DNA from: Megascapheus bottae
Lineage: Eukaryota > Chordata > Mammalia > Rodentia > Geomyidae
DNA length: 64,000 bases
Assembly (NCBI GenBank): GCA_024803745.1
Contig: JANJXV010000002.1
Coordinates: 39,763,757-39,827,756, forward strand
Reading direction: 5' to 3'
The translations under genes and the position numbers were made by a program. This document shows positions 11,040 through 22,752 of the stretch, in pieces (position 1 is the first letter of the stretch; every line of letters starts with the position of its first letter). Below the pieces are notes generated by a model. It did not search any database, was not told the DNA's origin, and saw only the letters and a program-made list of their open reading frames with translations.

Positions 11040-11520
11040 TATGAGTTCATCTGCCTAATGGGGGACAAAGGTGATTGAAGAGCTGCGGGTTTTTGAAATC
11101 TTGTTTGCCATGTACTTCGGAAGAAAGAAAAAGTTTGTTTTTATTTGAGCATCTGGCCATTTCAGGTGGCCCTGCAGCAAGACCAAAATTTATTGTGGTG
11201 TGGTTATGTAGGCCACTTGTTTATATAGAGAATTTTATGGTTTAGTTCCCCGGGCTTATGTTGGTAATTCTGTTGGACTTTTCTCTGTTAATTATCCTCC
11301 GGGATACCAGCATGTACACAGATGTCAGTTCAGATGGGCCAGCGTGTATCTTTCTGGAAGCAATGGACTCTGAGTTTTAACCAGATGGTTGAGGCAAGTT
11401 CCCTTAAGGCCAAGCTCATTCTAAACTTTGTCTATGGATATAATTTCTGGAGAAGTTTACATTCCCAATCTCTAATCTGATTTGCCAACTCATTAGCTCT
11501 TTCCTCTCATGATATTTTTT
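11040..11520. other. Candidate conserved non-coding block
   Basis: A stretch of balanced composition without repeats or open frames. It holds several motif-like words: GTTAATTATCC, two CAGATGG E-boxes (near 11328 and 11382) and TTTATTGTGGTG. This texture is common in mammalian regulatory elements, but nothing in a single sequence proves conservation or activity. Confidence 0.25.
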
Positions 11521-11982
11521 TTCTAATTTCATGGTAAATATCTAAATAAGAGTCAGAATTTTTTTCAAAGAAATTTACTATGTATCATGCACTGTCCTAA
11601 ATCTTGTCTGTGAGCTTATTTCATAAACATATAAGTCGGAAAATAAACATTACAAGCATCATGATTAAACATTCACAAACATAATCAGAAATCAAAACTA
11701 AAGAAATGATCACATTGGTGATCATGTAAATGTATAGTAAACAAGATTTTCCAAAACTTTTCCTATAGTTTCTTACTTCATTGAGAAATTATCACGCATA
11801 ACTTCTTTGGATTGAATCATGGTCATGTGGATTTATTTTTACTAGCTACTAATGATATACTCTGGAAAAAAATTCTCAGCCCACTTTATAGATATCACAA
11901 ATGGCACCATTAATATCTCCAGCATGTTGCTAGATGGAACATGAAATTCATTTTATTCAAGTGTCTCTGGGTCTTAAAAAGT
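11521..11982. other. Unassigned sequence
   Basis: No recognised repeat or gene. It leads into a CA repeat. Confidence 0.4.
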
Positions 11983-11987
11983 ACACA

Positions 11988-12030
<43 letters not shown>
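11983..12030 (+). repeat. (CA)n microsatellite
   Basis: About 24 CA units with one interruption (CAT) near 11993, followed by a short ATATAT run. Confidence 0.97.
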
Positions 12031-12036
<6 letters not shown>

Positions 12037-12040
12037 GTAT

Positions 12041-12589
12041 ACCAACAGAGTGTAAAGACAATGCATAGTTAGTTAACGGTTTTGTCTTGCCTTCTTATCT
12101 TTTATTTATTGATACCTTATTTCAGTAAGAAAGCTATTAGACCACAGGTGCATGATTACCTGTATGTGTCAAAAACACAAGTACTTTAGTGAAGGATATC
12201 AAATATCACATCTCTTACACCTTCCACAGGGCTGATGTTCCAAAAAGCACCCCCCATAATTGCTATTATGATTTTTATTAATATTAGATGTTGAGTGTAT
12301 TCAATATCCCTTAAACTAGCATAAGTCTATACTTTTCTAGTAAGTCTACAATTTTCAAATGTGATACAATAATTTTAGTAGATAACTGCTATTCAGCACT
12401 TGAAGTAACAAATCCTTATAAAAGATCCTTTTATCTTTTTATACAGCAACTGGAAGAGAGGAAATGTGAATGCAGATTACTTGATTATAAAGAGAAAGCT
12501 TGTATTTGATTTTGTTATTTTTCCCTACCAATAAACTTAGATGAAGTAGGGATTGAGGATGTGTAAATTAGACTAAGTGGCTCTTAATT
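12041..12589. other. Unassigned AT-rich sequence
   Basis: No recognised gene or repeat. Confidence 0.4.
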
Positions 12590-12835
12590 CCTCCCCCCTC
12601 CCAATCTCTGGTTGTGAGGTTTAAACTCAGAGCCTAGGTACTGTCCCTGAGCTTTTTTGCTCAAAGCTAGTGCTCTACCACTTTAAGCCATAGTGTCGCT
12701 TCTGGTTTTCTCGCAGTTAATTGGAGACAGAAGTCTTATGGTCGTTTTTTGCCTGAGCTGGCTTTGAACTGTGATTCTCAGATTTTAGCCTCCTGTGTAG
12801 CAAGCATTACAGCCCACTAGCCTGCTTAGTTTTAA
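12590..12835 (-). mobile_element. 7SL/B1-head plus Geo-arm SINE
   Basis: On the plus strand the reversed Geo arm comes first (GTTTAAACTCAGAGCC, then GTGCTCTACCACTT). It is followed by the reversed linker (AATTGGAGACAGAAGTCTTA) and the reversed 7SL core (TTTTAGCCTCCTGTGTAGC). Moderately diverged. Confidence 0.85.
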
Positions 12836-13120
12836 CCTATAGGATAAGAAACAAATCCCATTTCATCTCCTGTTTTATCATTGTCCTTTGTTCAAGGTGC
12901 TACTAATGAAATCTTCTCCTCACTTGTAGGCACTGTGAATAGCCATTGTCCTTGGCATGCCAAAGCCATAATTCAGGAGCCTTGAACACAGGATTCTCTT
13001 TTTTGTGCTTTAATTACAGAGGCTATAATAAATGTTATTATCCCACCCTAACTCCCTACTTTGTGTGCTACAAAGCTTTTCACATGAGTCCATCCTACAA
13101 GTTATAACTCTAACTCCTTA
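12836..13120. promoter_or_regulatory. Candidate enhancer-like motif cluster
   Basis: Within about 130 bp there are two same-orientation SOX-like words (CATTGT and CTTTGTT, 12888-12902 region), a 12-bp palindrome TTGGCATGCCAA at 12952-12963 that resembles NFI half-sites at non-standard spacing, and a homeobox-like TTTAATTACA near 13008. This is motif reading only, and such motifs also occur by chance. Confidence 0.22.
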
Positions 13121-13924
13121 CAATACATTTCACCTCTTCTAGCTCTAGGGTTTACATGACTGAAATCAAATGCAGTATTTCACTGTGTGTCAGAGGTTCA
13201 GCACATATTTAACTCCCAGATTGGCAGAGTATACTGTTAAAGTGAAGGCATTCATAGATAGTAGTAGAGAATCTACCATTTGAAACAGTGATATGAGGAA
13301 ATACCCTGATGAAAGTGGGGACACTGAACATGGAAATTCAGATAGGGTTTCATTAGTAGTGGAAGAAATCTCCCCTACCATTGGACTCTCTTCAATCCCA
13401 GTAGAAGAAGCCTCTCTACCCCCAGCTGCCATGACATACTCTCCAGTAGCACAGCTTCTCAATTCACAGTGGTATCTCTTTCAGAAAGATTGGGCCCTAT
13501 ATCACCTAACCCCACTGCACTGCTTTTCTTAGGCAGCTGCCAAGCCAATCATTGATGATATTCCTCAGAACTCACATCCAAAACTCCTTCATGTTTTCAG
13601 GACTTGAAATGATACTCAAGCCTCTAAAAGTGATGTACAAGGTGTGCCATATAAAAAAGTGAGTTACACTTTAAAAGAATTTCTTGCAGGCAGGTAGAAA
13701 ATATGTGTGGTAATAGACAGTAAGAGTGTGAAATAATGGTATATGAAAATTGAAGTTGGAACAGGCAGAATTGGTGAGAATGGTCTTATCAAGCAGAGTT
13801 TCTGGATTTTGTGTGGGGGCTCAGAGGTTTAGAAAAGGCACTAAGTGTTGTCTGACTACTTTGTTGAGACATAGAAGTGAAAGTTACCTACCATTAACAA
13901 ATTAGAAATGTCAGTGTTATCTGT
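13121..13924. other. Unassigned sequence with overlapping open frames on both strands
   Basis: Frames at 13190-13462 (-) and 13293-13532 (+) overlap and both stay open for about 80-90 codons. That reflects low stop density, not coding. I recognise no domain or splice structure. Confidence 0.4.
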
Positions 13925-14030
13925 TTTTTCCCTCCTACTTTCACTTCTTTTCATTTCACTTCCATTCCTTCCCTCCCTCCTTCTCTTCTTCCTTTCTTTC
14001 CTACCTATGCTGCTTTTTTCCTTTCTTCTC
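13925..14030 (+). repeat. Polypyrimidine tract
   Basis: Irregular CT-rich run (CTTTCTTTCC, CCCTCCCTCC) about 80 bp upstream of a purine-rich GAAA repeat. The two tracts have opposite strand asymmetry. Confidence 0.85.
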
Positions 14031-14108
14031 TTACCCTTAAGGTCAGATGTTGAAGATCACTTTGCTGTTTTGAGTTAGAGCTTCCTGTTTCTCTAAGGTA
14101 GAATGAAG

Positions 14109-14113
14109 GAAAA

Positions 14114-14169
<56 letters not shown>

Positions 14170-14191
14170 AAAAAAGAAAGAAAAAAAGAAA
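14109..14191 (+). repeat. (GAAA)n microsatellite
   Basis: About 20 GAAA units, with two A-rich interruptions at the 3' side. Confidence 0.95.
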
Positions 14192-14467
14192 GCCACAAAT
14201 GAGACCCAGTGGATTTTAATTTAAGGATAGGACATTGCAGGTTACAAAGATGAGATTCATAAGGGAGTGATTAATTTTCAGAAAGAATTTATTATAGCGA
14301 ACCAAAATTTTTCTCTGCATAAAACGTCATACCTCAATGTAAGGCCTATGCTTTCAAAATGGCTGATTTGGTGAAATTGCACACAGATTTTCAGTAATAC
14401 TTTTTGAAAGGAGGAAAGGATTTGTAAAAATATAAGATTTATTTTTCACATTAAGATCTTGTGCATT

Positions 14468-15880
14468 GGGATTTGGTGGAAGATGGCGGCGGTTCAGGGT
14501 GAGACATACTGAGCTCCTGCCAAGATTCATGTACTGGCAGTGTAGGAGACAGTCCTCTACCAGAAATTGATCCTAAGTAAGCTTTAGGACCACAGAGAAC
14601 TCAGGCAGAGAGGAAAAAAGGGAAGAATACCAGCACAAAAAGAGAGCCAGCGCAGACCCGCAGGCTGCAGACAGAGCCCCACAGAGCCTGCACAAGCCCA
14701 GAGCCGACACGCAAGGACCTGCCAGCTTCATGGAACCGGAGAACCCAGCAATTTGTGAGTAGCTCCAAGGAGAAGTTTCCACTTCTGCTCTGGAACGGCA
14801 TTGGGAGGGAGCCCCTCCCCCACCAGCTGAAAGCAGCGCCATCTTGACTGCTGACAAGGATCCAGGCCAAAGCAATTGGAGCCTGAGAGATGTTGCTGAC
14901 AGCGCCACCTAACTGGCAAAGGATTTCCCAGAGATCCCTTAGCCAGAAATCCGGCCCCAGCGCTGCTGAAGTCCATCCACCTGCACAGCCCGCAGACCTG
15001 GTAAACAAAGCCGCCCGCGGATCTTTCAGCTTTGTTTTACCAAACAAGCAATCTCATCCGAAAAACTGCAAAGCCAAATCACAAGAGAAAAAGACTTTGT
15101 GAAGTGTTTAGATCCCGAATTTAGTGGAGACACAAGTTTCCTAACCTCTCCCCCCACCAAAAAATAAAATAAAACTAAAGAATACCCTTTTTTAATCTTT
15201 TTTTACCCCATTTCATTTGCATTTTTAAATGTTCTTATTTTTCTCTTTGCCATTTAACCTACACCTTTTTTCTAATGTTATGACTCATTGCTTTTCTTTT
15301 TCTTTTTTTCTTTTTTTCTCCTCTCTTTTCCCACAATCCTGCTGTCACTATGGTTGTTCCTAGAAACACAGTGACAGCTCTGGGTACAGTTTGAACCAAA
15401 ACAATATCCATATTGATACAGTCACCTGCTTTTTAAACTCCGGGTCCTCAACTCTAGTATCTCTTGAGTAAGAACTCAGAATAGTGAGGAATCTCGCCCC
15501 CCACCTTTTTTCTTTCTTTTTTTTTTCCTTTTGTGTGTGTGTGTTCTGTTTTCTTTTATTTTGTTGCTGTTTTGTTTCTTTTATTCTTTTTTTCTTTCTT
15601 AAATTGGTATCATTGAAATCTCCTATATCAACCTCTCACTTTTCTCTATATATTCTTCTTATTACTCTTCTTATTTTGATGTTTTCTCTAAGTTCATTTA
15701 AAATTTCTACACAAATACTCTACCTGTCTATCACCTTAGGTCAGTTATTCTTGCACGATACCCTTTCTTCATTACTATAATATTCTTACACTCCTGTATT
15801 ATTCTTTTCCTACCTCCCTTGTCCTCTTTCATATTATTTTTCTATCTCTGGTCCTCTGTTCATCCTTCAACTCTTATAAA
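14468..15880 (+). promoter_or_regulatory. L1 5' UTR / internal promoter, type A
   Basis: GC-rich for the first ~590 bp, then T-rich. A YY1-type site (AAGATGGCGGC, 14480-14490) lies about 12 bp from the element's start. That position matches the YY1 site known to set the start of transcription in other mammalian L1 promoters. The first ~1.2 kb shows no similarity by eye to the promoter of the L1 at 35.4 kb. Only the last ~190 bp (from about 15690) align. Open frames of 111-148 codons on the minus strand here are composition artefacts. Confidence 0.8.
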
Positions 15881-16942
15881 GATAGCCTCTTCAAAAAGTG
15901 GTGCTGGCAGAACTGGTTAAGCACATGCAGAAAACTAAAGTTGGATCCTTCTTTATCACCCTACACTAGAATTAACTCCAAATGCATCAAAGACCTGGAG
16001 GTAAAAGCTGACACACTGAAAACTTTACAGGAAGTAATAGGAGATACACTAGACCTCCTTGGCACAGGTCAAAACTTTCTTAATAAGGACCAAAAATCAC
16101 AACAAATCAGAGAAAGTCTGGATAAGTGGGACCACATTAAACTGTAGAGCTTTTGTATGGCAAAGGACATAGCTAGTAAATTAATTAGGAAGCCTACAGA
16201 GTGGGAGAAGATCTTCACTAACCATACAACAGACAAAGGCCTCATATCTAAAATATATCAACAACTCAAAAAATTGAATCACTCCAAAACTGATCTCCAA
16301 AATAACAACCATCCCATTAAAAGATGGGCCAAAGACTTAAAGAGAGTCTTCTCTGAAGAAGAAACAAAAATGGCCTATAGACACTTGAAGAAATGCTCAA
16401 CATCTCTGGTCATAAAAGAAATGCAAATCAAAACAACTTTAAGATTCCACCTCATTTCAGTTAGAATGGCCAGGATCAAGAAAACTAATAACAAAAGATA
16501 GTGGAGGGGATGTGGCCAGGAGGGATCACTACTACACTGTTGGTGGGAGTGTAAACTCATTCAACCACTATGGAAAGCAGTATGGCAGTGCCTCAAAAGG
16601 CTAAACATAGAGCTTCCCTATGACCCAGCAATTCCACTACTTGGCATTTACCCAACCATCCAGAAACTAGGGCATGCTAAATCCACCAGCACAACAATGT
16701 TCATTGCAGCACTATTTACTATAGCAAAGATATGGAACCAACCTAGATGTCCCTCAGTTGATGAGTGGATCAACAAGATGTGGTATTTGTACACAATGGA
16801 ATTCTATGCTGCTGTCAGAAAAAACAACATCGCCCCATTTGTTAGGAAATGGAAAGACTTAGAAAAGATCATATTAAATGAAGTAAGCCAGACTCAAAGG
16901 AACTTAGGCTCAATGGCTTCCCTCATTTGTCATAATCAGTAG
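15881..16942 (+). pseudogene. L1 ORF2 C-terminal fragment, broken
   Basis: This encodes the end of ORF2 protein beyond the reverse-transcriptase domain, including most of the cysteine-rich C-terminal segment. Stops interrupt it at about 16145-16147 and 16499-16501. The second replaces the first cysteine codon of the cysteine motif. The stop at 16145 is also found in the copy at 41.6 kb but not in the one at 61.3 kb, which hints that two of the copies share a source. The frame ends normally at 16942 before the 3' UTR. Confidence 0.9.
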
Positions 16943-17355
16943 AAATTTGGGCTCTCCCAGCATAGATTTGCAGTAGAGCAAAACCTTGATACAAAAGGCC
17001 ATATAGTAGGACACTAAATAAAAGGATCTCTAGGATATAGAAACATAAGCCATATAATGAGTGATTGTTTTCCTTAATGTACTGTGTTATCTCTCATCTC
17101 TCTTGCTGTCCCTTGGTTATCTCATATTGTTACAGTATCTCACTTTGTTCCCTGATATATTGGATATATTGTATTTGGTTATTTGAAATTGGATAGGGAA
17201 GGGGGGAAAAACAAGATGAGGGGTGGGGGTGAAGGGGAGGGAAATGGGGACCAAGACATGTGAAAGGGTATCAATGTATGGGAATTAATGCAACATCTAT
17301 CTGGCAAATATCATGTAACCCTTCTATTAATTACAATAAAAAATATATGAAAAAA
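16943..17355 (+). terminator. L1 3' UTR and polyadenylation region
   Basis: It contains the G-rich tract (about 17200-17250) typical of L1 3' UTRs, the conserved TTAATTACAATAAA end with its AATAAA signal, and a short A-rich tail directly before the 3' TSD. Confidence 0.9.
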
Positions 17356-17449
17356 AAGATCTTGTGCATTCTTTCACACTGTTAAGCCTCTGGTCTATTC
17401 TCTGTTGCAGTGATAGAGGAGGCTATACCTGTATAGAAATACACGAATT

Positions 17450-17530
17450 TTACTTGGCTAAGGGCATGAGTAGAATGCCAAACACCTTGCTAGCAAGCAT
17501 GAGACCTTGAATTCAAACCTCAGTATTTTT
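17450..17530 (+). mobile_element. ID-like tRNA-derived SINE remnant
   Basis: A degenerate single arm showing the A-box/B-box order (GAGTAGAATGCC ... CTTGCTAGCAAGCATGAG ... GAATTCAAACCTC). No Geo arm follows, so this may be an older monomeric ID-type element. Confidence 0.6.
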
Positions 17531-17569
17531 GGGAGGTCTCTAATTAAAATGGCACTTCATTAGCATTGT

Positions 17570-17705
17570 TGTTGGCCATTTGGGGAGTATATGCCAGGAC
17601 TGGGGGTCCTGAACTCAGGTCATGGATGCTGTCCCTTAGTTTTATTTCAGTTCAACGTTAGTGCTCTACCCTTGAATCATAGCTTCATTCATGGCTAATT
17701 GGGGA
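17570..17705 (-). mobile_element. Geo-arm fragment
   Basis: The reversed Geo arm is recognisable (TGAACTCAGGTCATGG, then GTGCTCTACCCTTGAATCA) up to a poly-C/poly-A stretch at 17708-17740. The 7SL or ID head is missing or too decayed to see. Confidence 0.6.
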
Positions 17706-17969
17706 TAACCCCCCCCCCAAAAAAACAAAAAAAACCTCCCAGATATAAACATAACTACATAGACATAAAAATGTATGATAGGCTACATACTCTATGGACA
17801 TAATGTTTTATTACATAGATTAATGCTTAATTTTAATTATGTTCTAAACCCTAAGTGCCAGGGATTTTATACAGTGATTCCCTTCTTAAGTGCTTGTGTG
17901 TTAACCATGACATTTGAAATATGATGTAAAAATCAATCTTAATAAATTCTTTAATAAAAAAACCTCCAA

Positions 17970-18076
17970 AATAGTTTTCTGCTCAAACTGGCACTATAAT
18001 CCTCAGATTATTAATCCTCAGATTTTAGCCTCCTGAAAAATTAGGATTATAGGCATGAGCTACCGGTTCCCAGCTG
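17970..18076 (-). mobile_element. 7SL/B1-like SINE head fragment
   Basis: The reversed 7SL core is present (TTTTAGCCTCCTGAAAAATT, AGGATTATAGGCATGAGC). A short internal repeat of the ATCCTCAGATT word is present. Confidence 0.65.
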
Positions 18077-18082
18077 CTAGTG

Positions 18083-18083
<1 letters not shown>

Positions 18084-18117
<34 letters not shown>
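18084..18117 (+). repeat. (TG)n microsatellite
   Basis: About 16 TG units. Confidence 0.96.
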
Positions 18118-18118
<1 letters not shown>

Positions 18119-18296
18119 CTTGGAATCATTTTTTTATTAGCTACTTACTCATTATCTGGAAAGAAAAATTCAAGTACCAACATCATTAAAAACAGCTTTG
18201 ATAGAGCACAGTTACTACTGAGTGCCATAAAGCTGTCATAATGTTACATTTACCAATGTCTTTATTACTACAGGATATAATTAAAAAGCCACTTTT

Positions 18297-18495
18297 GGGG
18301 CCAGAAGTTTGGGCCAGTGGTAGAGTGCCTACCTAGTAAGCATAAAGACCAAGGTTCAATTCCTCAGTACCACATACATAGAAAAAGCCAGAAATGATGC
18401 TGTGGCTCAAGTGGTAGAGCTCTAGCCTTGAGAAAAAAGTCCAAAGACAGAGCTCAGATCCTGAGCTCAAGCCCTGGGACTGGCAAAAAAAAAAA
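18297..18495 (+). mobile_element. IDL-Geo dimeric SINE
   Basis: Complete dimer with B-box GGTTCAATTCC, linker and Geo arm. The Geo arm has an extra AAAA at GAGAAAAAAGTCC and ends GGACTGGC plus A11. Flanking AAAAGCCA words on both sides suggest a short, imperfect TSD. Confidence 0.92.
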
Positions 18496-20969
18496 GCCAT
18501 TATTTGAGACTTGATTGTACTTGGTTTATGCTGGTAACTTTACAATGTTTACAATTCAACTCAAGATCTTGTTACATCAGGAAGTTGATTCTGCCTTCCA
18601 CAAATGTCATCTCCTTTGAGGAGACACTAGAAATGACTATGTTAGTACCTTATTGTGGTGGTGATTTAAAGTAATCTTGGTTGAAAAGTATGAGCTTGGG
18701 CAGATTAGGGAGCAAGAACAGATTAAAAATTATTTGTGATGCCTGATTCAACCATGTGTTCTTTCCTAGAAGGTAGCTTTAAGGCTGGACAAAGAAGATA
18801 GATAACTTTCTCATATTGGTCTTATGCTGCCACCCCTAGTGGCACTAAAAGCACTGCATAAGTGACCTGATCCCCAAGAAATATGAACTGTGTGACCATA
18901 CAAGGCTATGAATGAGACATTGCCTAAGCAGCTGGGAAGATCTGAGATTGGGCTTGGCAGAAGGTTGAGGCTTAGAAATGTCAAGGAACATGACCTTAGC
19001 TGGCTCTAGATCTCTATGTTTACCTCTTATCTCTAAGAATTTTTGCTCTGTTGGCTTCCAGGTTTCAGTTTTCAGGTGAGAAGTGATTCTACTAGGAGGC
19101 ACAACAATGATTCCACCAACCTGAAGGCCTGTGAAAACCCAATCCAGGCAGGAGTGTAGCTCAGAATCTTTGGGAATTAAGGTTTGAGGCCCTGTACCAG
19201 CCATTGTATCAGACCCATAACCCCTGCCATGTGAGGTGGTTTCTAAGAGAAAATAATAATTAAAAAAACAGAACTATGTCAGGCAGAGGTCATACCTGCT
19301 ATGACCATGTACCAGTTATCAGAACAAGGATTCTCATGAGTACTTCTTCGTTTTGCTGTAAAAACATTGTGTGTCTGTCTCTCTTTTCCTCACTTATTTT
19401 CTTCTCATGAAACAGAAATAAATATTATCTTTATATCATAGAGTTTAAACATTCTTTTATGGGGGGTGCTTTTTCTCTTAAGTGTTAGGATGTTAAGTAG
19501 AGGAATGACTATCATGTGGAACTTTTTCTTAAAAATAGACCTTGTACCTATTGGTTGCACAAGGTGACAATTAAACCATGTGAAGAGAAATTACCATGTT
19601 GCGTTTCCAAGTTATTTTAACTAGTTTAAGTAGTATAAATTCAATCTTGGTAAGTTTAACTTTAAGCATCGTCAGGATGTACCACCAAACACCAAGATCA
19701 CATGTAATATTTAGATGTGTCTCTAAAGCAGTTTCAGCATAAGTGTACAACTGAATCGGTGAACTTGTGAAGATAGTCCTCCCCAGTGCAGGCTATATAA
19801 TAATGCTTTAAGGTATTGAACAGAATAACAGGCTGAAGGAGGAGTTATCTGCTTCCTGTCTTCCTGATAAACTGGGACATACCATTTCTTCTCCTTGATT
19901 CCTTAAACCAAATACTTTATCAATTTCTTCTAATGGTCAAGCCTTTTAACTGGGGCTAAGTTATACCTCAAGGATTCTTGGATCTCTACTTGCAGTCTTT
20001 CCAAATTACATTAGCAGGTAAAATTACACTGTCATCAAAATAGCCCCAACTCCTCCCAATTCTCTAAAGAACACTTTTGCCGTATGACCTCCAAAATGAC
20101 AAAAGTCCTTTGAATACAGAAAGTCCCCATCATGTCTCTTCCATGCCTTTAGAATCTCATCATTTTTAATGTTCTTCTTCTGCTCTCCTGTCTCAAAACA
20201 ACCACAAAAGTTGGCACCGTTAGTTCCAATCCTATTGTGGTATAAGCACAGCAAGAACAATTTGCCCTCATTCCACTTTGTTCTAAAACCTAGCATGATG
20301 CCTGATGCATTTCAGATACTTTGAAAATAAAATGTATCAGTTAACTGAACTGATTCAAAACAGTTTCTTTGGAGGGAAAATAAATCTGGGAGTCAGTGTT
20401 ATCCCTTGGGAACAATATTTAGATATGAAAGATAAATGAAAGGTAAAGAAAAACTGAACTGACTCATTTCTTATTATATAAATAAGTATAACTGATGCTA
20501 TAAGCCTGAGAATCCATCAAAATAATTGAGAGTTGAGTAGCCAAGATGGGGGGAGAAGGATAATGAGTTCATATTCATATATAGTATAATGATTTTAAGA
20601 TGTTCATGGAATATTGTGGAGGCACCTTAGGGGTTGAGAAATGTAGGATACAAATCAAGTCTGTAAAAGTGAACTAGTGGTTACTATCTCTTAAAAGCTT
20701 GGGTGTTGATAATAGTCCAGAATGGGGATGGAGGAAGAAATGGAAATAGAATATGTTCATCAAATATTTAGATTCTTTATCTTCTGCAACAGCACACATT
20801 CCAGAAATCCCTTCTGAATGGATCTTTATTTTAAAATGAGGTAGGTATTAAGTAATTAATTGTAAAATACTGAACATTAGTGCACCATGTATTTTATAGA
20901 AATACAAGCCAACTAAATATATTGCCCTCCATATTTCTCTTATTTTTTGTTGTTTCTTTCTTTTTTCTT
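18496..20969. other. Long unassigned stretch
   Basis: About 2.5 kb without an identifiable gene or repeat. A minus-strand frame of 119 codons at 18845-19204 has no recognisable domain. The surrounding 18830-19430 could be a decayed LTR or other old element, which I cannot confirm. Confidence 0.4.
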
Positions 20970-21182
20970 TTGGTGGTGGGGGGGGCAGTCTAAGGGCTTA
21001 GACTAGTCTTGATGTTATTCTTATGTGTGTTTGACTTTACCACTTGACCTTGAGCTCCACTACTGGATTTGAGGGGTAGTTGATTGGAGTTAAGATTTCA
21101 TGGACTTTTCTACATTGAATGACAATCCTCAGATTGCAGCTTCTCGAATAGTTAGGATTACAGGCATGAGCCATTTCATATT
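20970..21182 (-). mobile_element. 7SL/B1-head plus Geo-arm SINE, old
   Basis: Reversed arms in the expected order, ending with AATAGTTAGGATTACAGGCA. The Geo arm is strongly diverged. Confidence 0.7.
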
Positions 21183-21221
21183 TCTTAACACCGATGATAG
21201 AATATATATGTTAATTAATTT

Positions 21222-21443
21222 CTCTTTTGGTGGGTCATGGGGCTTGGATTCTGGGCCTTGGCATTGTCCCTGAGCTCTTCAGGTCAAGGCTACTGCCCTA
21301 CTTCTTGAGCCACAACCCCACTTCCCATTTTCTAGTGATTAGAGTTTCATGTTCTTTAGTGCTCTGGTTGGCTTTGATCTGCAATCCTTAGATCTCAGCC
21401 TTCTAAGTAGCTAGGATTACAGGTGTGAGCCATAGTGCTTGGC
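21222..21443 (-). mobile_element. 7SL/B1-head plus Geo-arm SINE
   Basis: The reversed Geo arm (TGTCCCTGAGCTCTTCAGG) is followed by the reversed linker and the reversed 7SL core (GTAGCTAGGATTACAGGTG). It lies tail-to-head with the preceding SINE, about 40 bp away. Confidence 0.85.
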
Positions 21444-21574
21444 TGTTAATTAATGTTTTTATAGTCTATATTTCTTCATTATAAGTTCACAAAGGAAAGA
21501 CTTTCTCAATGCTATTTACTGCTTAGTTCAGTAAGTGAGTGAGTAAGGGCTCATTAAATATTTGTTTAAGAAGA

Positions 21575-21762
21575 ACTATGGTCTGGTAATCCTATCTCCT
21601 CAGAAGGCAGAGATCTTAAGATCATCATTTAAAGCCAGCCTTGAAAAGTTTGTAGGACTCTTGGCTCCAGTTATCCCAATTGGTAGAGTTTTAACCTCAA
21701 GCAAAATCACCAAACAAGAGTGTAAGGCCCTGACTTCAAGCCCATTACTGGCAAAAGTAAAA
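21575..21762 (+). mobile_element. 7SL/B1-head plus Geo-arm SINE, old
   Basis: Plus-strand copy facing the two preceding minus copies. The head is shortened (CTCAGAAGGCAGAGATC) and the Geo arm is recognisable to TTACTGGCAAAAG. The 87-codon frame over it is incidental. Confidence 0.65.
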
Positions 21763-22752
21763 TATATCAAAGACCCATGGAGATCAAAGACCAATTGGAG
21801 AACAAAAATTGCTTTCAGTGGCTAGTGAGCAAGGAATACAACTCAAAATAGCATTTAGAAGAAATGGCTTATCCTATCTTATTTTGTTAAGAGTATTAGG
21901 AAAAAGAAACTTTTAGAAGCAGTTAAACTACCTCTTATTAACATTGAAACATACAGTCAAACATCATTCTATTACACAGTTTCTTTTTTCTAATAGAAAA
22001 GCTATCAGAACATAGATAAAGAAAATTAGCTGGCTTGTAATTAGACTTCTGGGACACTGAAGGATAACTCTTTCTGTTTCAACAGCCTATACTGAATGTA
22101 TTAAATATAGTGTATTACATTGACAAAATGAAACAACAGTGGCATTAGCACGCATTTAAGCAGTACATGTTTGTGAAGAATTTCCCTGTGCATTGGTGGT
22201 AACAAGCTGTTTACAAAGTACTCCTACAAAATACCCCATGATAATGCACAGCATGGATAGGAGACACTCCTTAAAGGAATCAGCATTCTGAGGCAACGTT
22301 TCTAATCGGTGATTATCTACCGTATTGACCCATGAACTGTAATGATTAGAGACTGACTTCAGGTGATTCTAATATACTGACTTGTTGATGGTGATATTGT
22401 CTTTTGGTTCAATATGCTTTTCTTTGAAAGAGGCTGAATGTGAGCATGTTCAGAGGATGTTCCCTGACATCTCATCACTCCCCCAGGTTTCATTTTCTCA
22501 TTTTCCTTCTGACCCACAGGCCAGAAGTTGTAGTCACATAACTGAGAACATGTCCAGATTGATAGCCATTTTTCAAACACACACAAAGAGTAAAGAACAT
22601 GAGATTCCTCCCAAGTGGCTGAGAAAGTATGGATGATGTTTGGTTTTTGTAGCTACAGTTCAACTGCATTCACAGCTACTAGCCCTGCTAAGCCTTCAGA
22701 GCTTCGTTGGTGGTCTTCTGTGCTCTTCAGGCTTCCATATTGGTTCTATCCT
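21763..22752. other. Unassigned sequence
   Basis: About 1 kb with no recognised repeat or gene. Short frames occur on both strands at 22359-22636 and cancel as evidence. Confidence 0.4.

Larger units (their letters stand above)
14468..17355 (+). mobile_element. L1 retrotransposon with complete-looking 5' end and internal deletion
   Basis: The element is bounded by a perfect 15-bp TSD, AAGATCTTGTGCATT at 14453-14467 and 17356-17370. It starts with a 5' UTR carrying AAGATGGCGGC and keeps about 1.4 kb of it. Near 15880 it jumps directly into the 3' quarter of ORF2, then continues to the normal 3' UTR, AATAAA and A tail. Compared with the full-length copy at 35.4-42.8 kb, about 4.3 kb is absent: the end of the 5' UTR, all of ORF1 and the endonuclease and reverse-transcriptase parts of ORF2. 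It cannot encode active protein. Confidence 0.95.

Noticed and set aside
13190..13532. Overlapping opposite-strand open frames
   Set aside because: Mutual overlap, short length and no domain point to low stop density, not coding.
14573..15047. Minus-strand frames of 82-148 codons
   Set aside because: They lie antisense in a GC-rich L1 5' UTR where stops are rare; no domain.
18831..18846. CTCF-like site (GCTGCCACCCCTAGTGG)
   Set aside because: Core spacing differs by about two bases from the CTCF consensus as I know it.
18845..19204. 119-codon minus frame as a possible gene
   Set aside because: No domain, no splice or promoter context, and composition resembles the neighbours.
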